Assembly: GCA_049513695.1 (NCBI GenBank)
Contig: JBEKVW010000082.1
Span: 1 to 9,049, forward strand
Source of the DNA: UBA1162 sp049513695
GTDB taxonomy: Bacteria > Chloroflexota > Dehalococcoidia > GIF9 > UBA5629
Direction: 5' to 3'
DNA: 9,049 nt
Shown here piece after piece: positions 4,954 to 9,049 of the stretch (within the stretch, counting starts at the first letter, position 1; each line of letters starts with the position of its first letter). The position numbers were made by a program, and so were the translations under genes. The notes under the pieces are model-generated. The model saw only the letters and a list, made by a program, of their open reading frames with translations. It was not told the DNA's origin and did not search any database.

Positions 4954-4989
4954 TTCCAACCTCCTTAATATTGCCATATTAACATAAGT

Positions 4990-5007
4990 TTATTTCTTAA
5001 GAAATAA
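4990..5007. promoter_or_regulatory. Perfect 18-bp palindrome, possible operator
   Basis: TTATTTCTTAAGAAATAA is perfectly palindromic and lies 37-54 bp upstream of ATG 4953 on the minus strand, in promoter territory. A near copy, TATTTCTTGAGAAATA, is at 1198-1213. It could equally be a chance AT-rich palindrome. Confidence 0.35.
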
Positions 5008-5110
5008 TCCAAGGAGTCACATCATAGCCAGAAAACCCACTGGACGCCGAATATAGAGCACACTATGACCGAATCGTGACATTATGGTGTACAATATAAG
5101 GAATGGAATT

Positions 5111-5311
5111 ATGAGACACCAGGTGCTGCGCCTCACATTGGTCCTTGCAATTTTCTGCCTGTTTGAGATGCTGACCGCCTGGCAGAACCAGATAGCGGTG
5201 GCGGACAATACGAGCTTGCTATTTCTGCAGAACTGGGGTCACGTCGGCAGTGGACAATCCTGTACCAATTCCTGTGGCCCGTGTGTGTGGTTCCAATCCC
5301 TCAAGGGTTAG
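5111..5311 (+). CDS. Doubtful small secreted Cys-containing peptide
   Basis: From ATG 5111 (AAGGAA at 5098-5103 is a fair ribosome binding site) the frame gives 66 residues. The N-terminus resembles a signal peptide: MRHQVLR, hydrophobic LTLVLAIFCLF, and possible cleavage after LTA or AVA near residues 23-31. The predicted mature part is short, with a cysteine cluster SCTNSCGPCVWF near the C-terminus. It precedes the carboxymuconolactone-decarboxylase-family gene by 46 bp on the same strand. I recognise no family. Short length and lack of a clear promoter mean it could be a chance frame. If real, a small exported peptide with three close cysteines would be redox-active, metal-binding or crosslinked; that is inference. 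Confidence 0.3.
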   Translation: MRHQVLRLTLVLAIFCLFEMLTAWQNQIAVADNTSLLFLQNWGHVGSGQSCTNSCGPCVWFQSLKG

Positions 5312-5357
5312 TTTACCTTACGATCGCTTTGCATGATGGCAAAGAGGAGGTGGTGAT

Positions 5358-5660
5358 ATGCCCGAACATCCTTTGAAAATCTACGATGATCTCGACCCGA
5401 AACTCCTGGCGCGGATTAACGACAACCAGAAACAGGCCTTGGCCGACGGCGCGCTACCTAGAAAAATAAAGTTGCTGATCGCCATGGTATTGGACGCAGT
5501 GCACGGCGCCTCGGACGGGGTGAAGGCCCTAGCTGGCCAGGCGATTGAGGCAGGGGCTACCAAAGAGGAGATAGCGGAGGCGCTGCAGGTGGCACATTAT
5601 ATCTGCGGCGTAGGCTGCATCTATACCGCGGCCAGAGCTTTGAAAGAGGTGCTCAAGTAG
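5358..5660 (+). CDS. Carboxymuconolactone-decarboxylase-family protein, Cys-less variant
   Basis: A 100-aa single-domain protein of the AhpD/CMD fold, which usually assembles into oligomers. ATG 5358 follows GAGGAGG (5344-5350) at ideal spacing. The family core is clear: LPRKIKLLIAMVLDAVHG (33-50), then EAGATKEEIAEALQVAHYICG (64-84), then IYTAARALKEVL. Aligning backwards from the GATKEEI block, the positions of the usual C-x2-C and following His of AhpD-type peroxidases hold A51, G54 and L58, so the thiol-peroxidase motif is absent. Cysteines occur instead at 83 and 87 (ICGVGC). Function is therefore not predictable from the family name; a non-redox enzyme or binding role is possible. Its 3' end converges on the pyruvate-kinase-like gene with only a 12-bp gap. 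Confidence 0.85.
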   Translation: MPEHPLKIYDDLDPKLLARINDNQKQALADGALPRKIKLLIAMVLDAVHGASDGVKALAGQAIEAGATKEEIAEALQVAHYICGVGCIYTAARALKEVLK

Positions 5661-5672
5661 CGGGCAAGCCGG

Positions 5673-6266
5673 TTACAAGTGGGGCTTACATAATATCTCT
5701 TTGACGTAGGTTTCGAAAAACAGGTGAGCGTAGGCCGGCCTCAGCACTATGGCTACGTCTGCTCCGCGGCCGGCGTCTGCCGCGCCCGTGCCGGCGATGG
5801 AGATGATATCTTCGTCAACCCGCACCAGTCCGGCATCCGCCGCCATACTGGCTATCTCGCAGGCCACCTTCATGCCCTGGCCGAAGATGCGCAGCGTATT
5901 GGCTACGATGTCTCCAATGATGTAAGTTGTGGGAGCCTGCGGGATGGAGCTCTGCCGCATGGCCCGGTTGAGGCCCCCGAAAAGGTGCGTGGTGGTCAGT
6001 ATTTTTATGCCCTTGCTCTCAACTATCTTCCGGTTTTCCTCCGTGAACTCCTGGAGATTGTGTTCCTTGAAGCCGGCCGAGTGTGTTACAACGATCAGGT
6101 TCAGGCCTGTGAAGACATCTGTAGCCTTCACGGCTGTCCAGCCGGTGGTTGACGCAACCACGATCGTTTTGATATTCAATTCCTTGGCGCGCCGCCTGGC
6201 AATATTGAGTGTCTCCTCGGTATTCTCCTTGCCCGGTTTGGCAAAATATACAGTGTGTAACTCCAT
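5673..6266 (-). CDS. Stand-alone pyruvate kinase C-terminal-domain-like protein
   Basis: A 197-aa cytoplasmic protein resembling the alpha/beta C-terminal (allosteric) domain of pyruvate kinase without the catalytic barrel. Motifs: VVASTTGWTAVKA (37-48), VVTHSAGFKEHN (59-70), TTTHLFGGLNRAM (91-103), LRIFGQGMKVACEIASMAAD (125-144) and IAGTGAADAGRGADVAIVLR (157-176). Archaeal homologues such as AF0103 and MTH1675 have known structures but no settled function, and the Gly-rich motifs suggest ligand or nucleotide binding. ATG 6266 is chosen because GGAGG lies 8 nt upstream. The frame stays open for 48 more codons to ATG 6410, but that start has no ribosome binding site. It is transcribed divergently from the acyl-CoA dehydrogenase and convergently with the CMD-family gene. 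A role in acyl or carboxylate metabolism is inferred from context only. Confidence 0.85.
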   Translation of the reverse strand: MELHTVYFAKPGKENTEETLNIARRRAKELNIKTIVVASTTGWTAVKATDVFTGLNLIVVTHSAGFKEHNLQEFTEENRKIVESKGIKILTTTHLFGGLNRAMRQSSIPQAPTTYIIGDIVANTLRIFGQGMKVACEIASMAADAGLVRVDEDIISIAGTGAADAGRGADVAIVLRPAYAHLFFETYVKEILCKPHL

Positions 6267-6556
6267 TTTGTGGTCCTCCAATTTTTCCTTCACCCTGGCC
6301 ATATTCGGGAATTTGCCTGTAGTGGATGCCAAGATTATGTTACCACTTACTGTGATTGCCACCAAGGAACAGGGTAAGCTGGGGGTATTGTACATCCGCA
6401 TCCCGTACATTTAGCTAAGATTATAATAGCTGCAAAAACAGCCGCCAGAATTATCTGACATTTATGTTTGCTCAGCTTCTTGACAACGCCCTAGTACGTG
6501 TTTGACAATTGTCTCCATACACGAAATCCAACAACTTAAAGTTTCAAGGAGGACAC
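6267..6556. promoter_or_regulatory. Divergent control region between PK-like and acyl-CoA dehydrogenase genes
   Basis: The region holds two TTGACA boxes 22 bp apart on the plus strand (6480-6485 and 6502-6507), neither with a clear -10. The second overlaps a perfect palindrome GACAATTGTC (6504-6513) that could be an operator. On the minus strand TATAAT (plus 6420-6425) could serve the PK-like gene with a long leader, but lacks a good -35. No individual promoter is certain. Confidence 0.3.
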
Positions 6557-7789
6557 ATGTTCGAGGTTTTCTTAACGGCAGAGCAGAGAAATCTCTTGAA
6601 AGAAGCGCAGGATCTGGTCAAATGGGTACCCCGGCAATTAATTCTCGATATGGATGACGAGAAAATCAAATTCCCCAAAGAATTCATAGAGGAGGCGGGA
6701 AGAAGAAACCTCCTTGCGTTGCGGGCGCCGAAGCAGTATGGGGGAAGGGCGCTCAAATACGTAGACGATTTCGTCGCGCTTGGCGAGGTCGGCAAACTCG
6801 GTGTCCCCTTTGGATGTATCTATGGTATGGTTTCTCTGATCTCTGATGCATTAAATGCTTTTGGAACTGAAGCGCAGAAGATCAAGTATCTTAACCCGTT
6901 AATAGCCGGAAAAATGTGGGCCGGCGAAGGGCTCACTGAACCCAGGGGCGGTTCGGACTTCTTTGGGGCAACCACCACCGCCCGCAAGGAAGGGAAACAT
7001 TATATCCTGAACGGCCAGAAACGCTTTGTGGTAGGGGGCGACGGTGCCGACTTTTTCCTTGTATATGCTGTGACCAACCCTGGAGCGAGTCACAATTCTT
7101 TAAGCGCCTTCCTGGTAGAAAGGGATATGGGCATAGAAGTGAAGCATGTGTACGGGCTAATGGGCAGCCGGGGAACCGGGACTGCTAGGATCGTATTCAG
7201 AGACATCCGGGTGCCCGAGGAAAACTTGCTCGGGAAGGAAAACCATGGATCGGAAATCTTCTACCACATGATGGTACCTGAAAGAATGGTGGGTTACATC
7301 AACGGCTCAAGGGCGCTGCTGGAAATTGCCGCCCGCTATGCCAACCAGCGGAAGGCGTTTGGACAGCCTATCAGAAATTTCGAGGCGGTCAGCTTCAGAA
7401 TAGCTGAATGCATTACCAAGATCGACGCCGTCAACGCGCTGGCTTACGTAGTGGCCCGAACGATTGATGACCAGGTCGGCACTGCCGGCTATCGAAGAAG
7501 GATGGTATCAGAATTGAAAAAATTCGCAACCCAAACTCAATGGGAAGTTGCCAATGAGACCATGCAAATCCTCGGCGGCATAGGATACACCAGGGTCTTT
7601 CCCATTGAAAGGGCAGTCCGAGAAACACGGCTTCTACAAATCTGGACCGGCACGAACGATATCCAGAATTTAATTATTCAGCACGAGTTTTTCAAAGAAT
7701 TGCTGGCCAAGACGGTTGAAGAGAGGAACTACGAAGCTGATGTCTCAATTAGCGCGGCAGAGGCCGCGGAAGAGAAGATTTACGAGTAA
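6557..7789 (+). CDS. Acyl-CoA dehydrogenase (FAD), IVD/LCAD-type base
   Basis: A 410-aa protein, the usual family length. ATG 6557 is set by AAGGAGG at 6546-6552; the in-frame start at 6509 lacks one. The helical N-domain is at 1-115. The FAD/substrate beta-domain carries WAGEGLTEPRGGSDFFG (121-137) and LNGQKRFVVGG (151-161). The C-terminal helical domain has YANQRKAFGQPI (261-272) and QILGGIGYTR (337-346). Family members oxidise acyl-CoA to 2-enoyl-CoA, passing electrons to ETF. The usual catalytic Glu of medium-chain enzymes (Y-E-G-T) is replaced by T364 (QIWTGTNDIQ). E242 in PERM (241-244), just before the conserved Arg, occupies the base position of isovaleryl- and long-chain enzymes. Activity is therefore likely; substrate is unknown. 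No ETF or thiolase gene is adjacent. Divergent from the PK-like gene. Confidence 0.95.
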   Translation: MFEVFLTAEQRNLLKEAQDLVKWVPRQLILDMDDEKIKFPKEFIEEAGRRNLLALRAPKQYGGRALKYVDDFVALGEVGKLGVPFGCIYGMVSLISDALNAFGTEAQKIKYLNPLIAGKMWAGEGLTEPRGGSDFFGATTTARKEGKHYILNGQKRFVVGGDGADFFLVYAVTNPGASHNSLSAFLVERDMGIEVKHVYGLMGSRGTGTARIVFRDIRVPEENLLGKENHGSEIFYHMMVPERMVGYINGSRALLEIAARYANQRKAFGQPIRNFEAVSFRIAECITKIDAVNALAYVVARTIDDQVGTAGYRRRMVSELKKFATQTQWEVANETMQILGGIGYTRVFPIERAVRETRLLQIWTGTNDIQNLIIQHEFFKELLAKTVEERNYEADVSISAAEAAEEKIYE

Positions 7790-7827
7790 ATCACCACGAA
7801 GTCATATTATCCCCATATTAGAGATGG

Positions 7828-7850
7828 CGCCGGTGCGCTTCCTGCCGGCG
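7828..7850 (+). terminator. GC-rich hairpin after the acyl-CoA dehydrogenase
   Basis: CGCCGG (7828-7833) pairs perfectly with CCGGCG (7845-7850), with an 11-nt loop, 38 nt after the stop at 7789. No T-run follows, so at best a factor-assisted terminator or 3' stabiliser. Confidence 0.35.
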
Positions 7851-7911
7851 ATGCCTATACGCAAAAGGCGACAGGTCATAGTCGATTGACATCCGTGACT
7901 GCCCAATGTAG

Positions 7912-9049
7912 CATTGTTGCTCCATTGACGGCGGAATCACCTGGGGCCCAGATACCAGGCTCACCATTAATACGCTAGGAAATTCCTACAATCCGGTTAT
8001 AGCAGTTGACGGGAATAACGTCCATATTGTATGGCAGGATTCTCGGGTTGACTTGGCCTATAAGCGCTCTACTGATGGCGAAACCACCTGGGGCCCCGAC
8101 ACCAGTCTCACCACTGGTACCTCACAATCCGAATACCCTGTTGTAGCAGTTACCGGAAACAATGTAAATGTTGTATGGTATGACGACCGCGACCATAACT
8201 GGGAAATATACTATAAGCTCTCTACCGACGGAGGGACCATTTGGGGCACCGATACTAGGCTCACTTACGATCCAGCACAGTCCCTATACCCAGCTGTAGC
8301 AGTTGCCGGTAACAATGTACATGTTGTATGGTACGACGACCGCGATAACAACTGGGAAATATACTATAAGCACTCCCCCGATGGCGGAATCACCTGGGGC
8401 CCAGATACCAGGCTCAGCACTGGTTCGATATCATATTCTACTAGCCCTTCTGTTGCTGCTTCCGGGAATGACGGCCGTGTTGTCTGGTATGACTCCAGCA
8501 ACGGATTCCAGATATATTATAAGAAATACGTGGGCACTACGCCGGAACCACCCACCGTCACCAGTGTCAATCCCGCCAGCGGCTACCAGGGGCAGACGGA
8601 GAATGTCACCATCACGGGCAACTATTTTATCGGGTCGACGGCGGTCACCTTCGGCAGCAGCGTCACCGCCAACAGCTATACTGTAGACAACGTCACCCAG
8701 ATGAGGGCCAGCATCACTATCTCCTCATCAGCTTCAGCCGGCACCAGGAATGTGTCCATCACTACCTCCTGCGGCACAGGCACACTGAATAACGGTTTCA
8801 CGATACTGCCTTCGGGGCAGCCCACAGCTTCGGTCAACACCAGCCTGGGGGCAGTCAACTTCACCACCAGCGCAGGCTCTATATTGGGCCTGACCAACAT
8901 CCCGCCCAGCAGTATGACATGCTCGGCAGGCGGTTTCATCTTTCCCTACGGTATGTTCTCTTACAACGTAACCAACCTTACCCCGGGTGCGACTGTTACC
9001 GTTACCATCACCACGCCCACCACAATACCCATGGGCTCTAAGGTCTTCA
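7912..9049 (+). pseudogene. 5'-truncated surface protein: beta-propeller repeats, TIG, choice-of-anchor U-like
   Basis: An open frame from just after an in-frame TAG (7909-7911) to the window edge, so at least 379 residues. It opens HCCSIDGGITWGPDT, already inside the first repeat. There is no signal peptide, no ribosome binding site and no ATG or GTG before the repeats, so the 5' end is missing. Domains in order: four BNR/sialidase-like repeats (7930-8529), each with GG-x-TWG-x-DT, VAV-x-GNN and VVWYDDRD-x-NWEIYYK; a TIG/IPT domain (about 8551-8808: PPTVTSVNPASGYQGQTENV to GFTIL); then FTTSAGSILGLTNI and YGMFSYNVTNLTPGATVTVT, resembling the start of a choice-of-anchor U domain, cut by the edge. 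Family members are exported surface or adhesion-type proteins. Either a remnant after a rearrangement near 7915, a frameshifted gene, or an assembly join. Confidence 0.8.
7930..8529 (+). repeat. Four tandem propeller-type repeat units
   Basis: Units start at 7930, 8077, 8230 and 8383, with spacings of 147, 153 and 153 bp (49, 51 and 51 codons). Identity is high at DNA level: a 34-nt block at 7930-7963 recurs exactly at 8383-8416, and units 2 and 3 share long near-identical stretches around VVWYDDRD. This indicates recent internal duplication or gene conversion. A full propeller usually needs five or more blades, consistent with lost 5' units. Confidence 0.85.

Noticed and set aside
8303..8686. 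127-codon plus-strand frame inside the propeller gene
   Set aside because: Alternate-frame shadow of the repeat/TIG coding sequence.
1..9049. CRISPR array, transposase or phage genes
   Set aside because: No regularly spaced repeat-spacer pattern and no recognisable transposase, integrase or phage structural protein in any frame examined.

Overview
The window looks like an accessory-rich stretch of a mesophilic bacterial chromosome. Strong AGGAGG-type ribosome binding sites precede most genes, both tRNA genes encode their own CCA, and two sigma70-type promoters are close to consensus. The gene set fits an anaerobic bacterium with fatty-acid or CoA metabolism: an acyl-CoA dehydrogenase, a stand-alone pyruvate-kinase C-domain protein, a CFI-box secreted protein, and a beta-propeller/TIG/choice-of-anchor exported protein. 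From memory, this mix is common in environmental Chloroflexota (Dehalococcoidia-like) genomes. That assignment is low-confidence inference, with anaerobic Firmicutes as the alternative.

Layout. 1-626: the 3' end of trmO (tRNA t6A methyltransferase), then tRNA-Gly(CCC) behind a consensus promoter and tRNA-Lys(UUU). 627-1400: no convincing gene, but several hairpins and one clear intrinsic terminator (1161-1198). 1401-3193 (minus strand, AT-rich): a zinc-ribbon protein gene, then a two-gene unit encoding a large CFI-box secreted protein and an 86-aa protein. 3194-3580: intergenic, with a 101-bp imperfect palindrome. 3581-4010 (plus): a promoter with TGATATA repeats drives a ribbon-helix-helix gene overlapped by 107 bp by a small beta-rich protein gene. 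4011-4373: intergenic, with a 103-bp palindromic multi-hairpin element. 4374-4953 (minus): a two-membrane-segment protein gene, overlapping what may be the C-terminal remnant of a larger protein. 5111-5660 (plus): a doubtful small secreted peptide and a carboxymuconolactone-decarboxylase-family protein lacking the usual cysteines. 5673-6266 (minus): the pyruvate-kinase C-domain-like protein. 6557-7789 (plus): an acyl-CoA dehydrogenase whose catalytic glutamate appears to sit at the isovaleryl/long-chain position. 7912-9049 (plus): a cell-surface protein open to the window end but with no start codon or N-terminus.

How it fits together. Housekeeping (trmO, tRNAs) on the left and metabolic genes on the right bracket a gene-poor, AT-rich middle (about 0.65-5.1 kb) of small regulators, small membrane or secreted proteins, palindromic elements and possible gene remnants. 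No integrase or transposase is visible. The most interesting unit is the ribbon-helix-helix/small-protein pair, which has its own promoter, an operator-like repeat, a long gene overlap, and a roughly 100-bp palindromic element on either side. The same TGATATA word forms a perfect inverted repeat in the leader of the secreted-protein unit.
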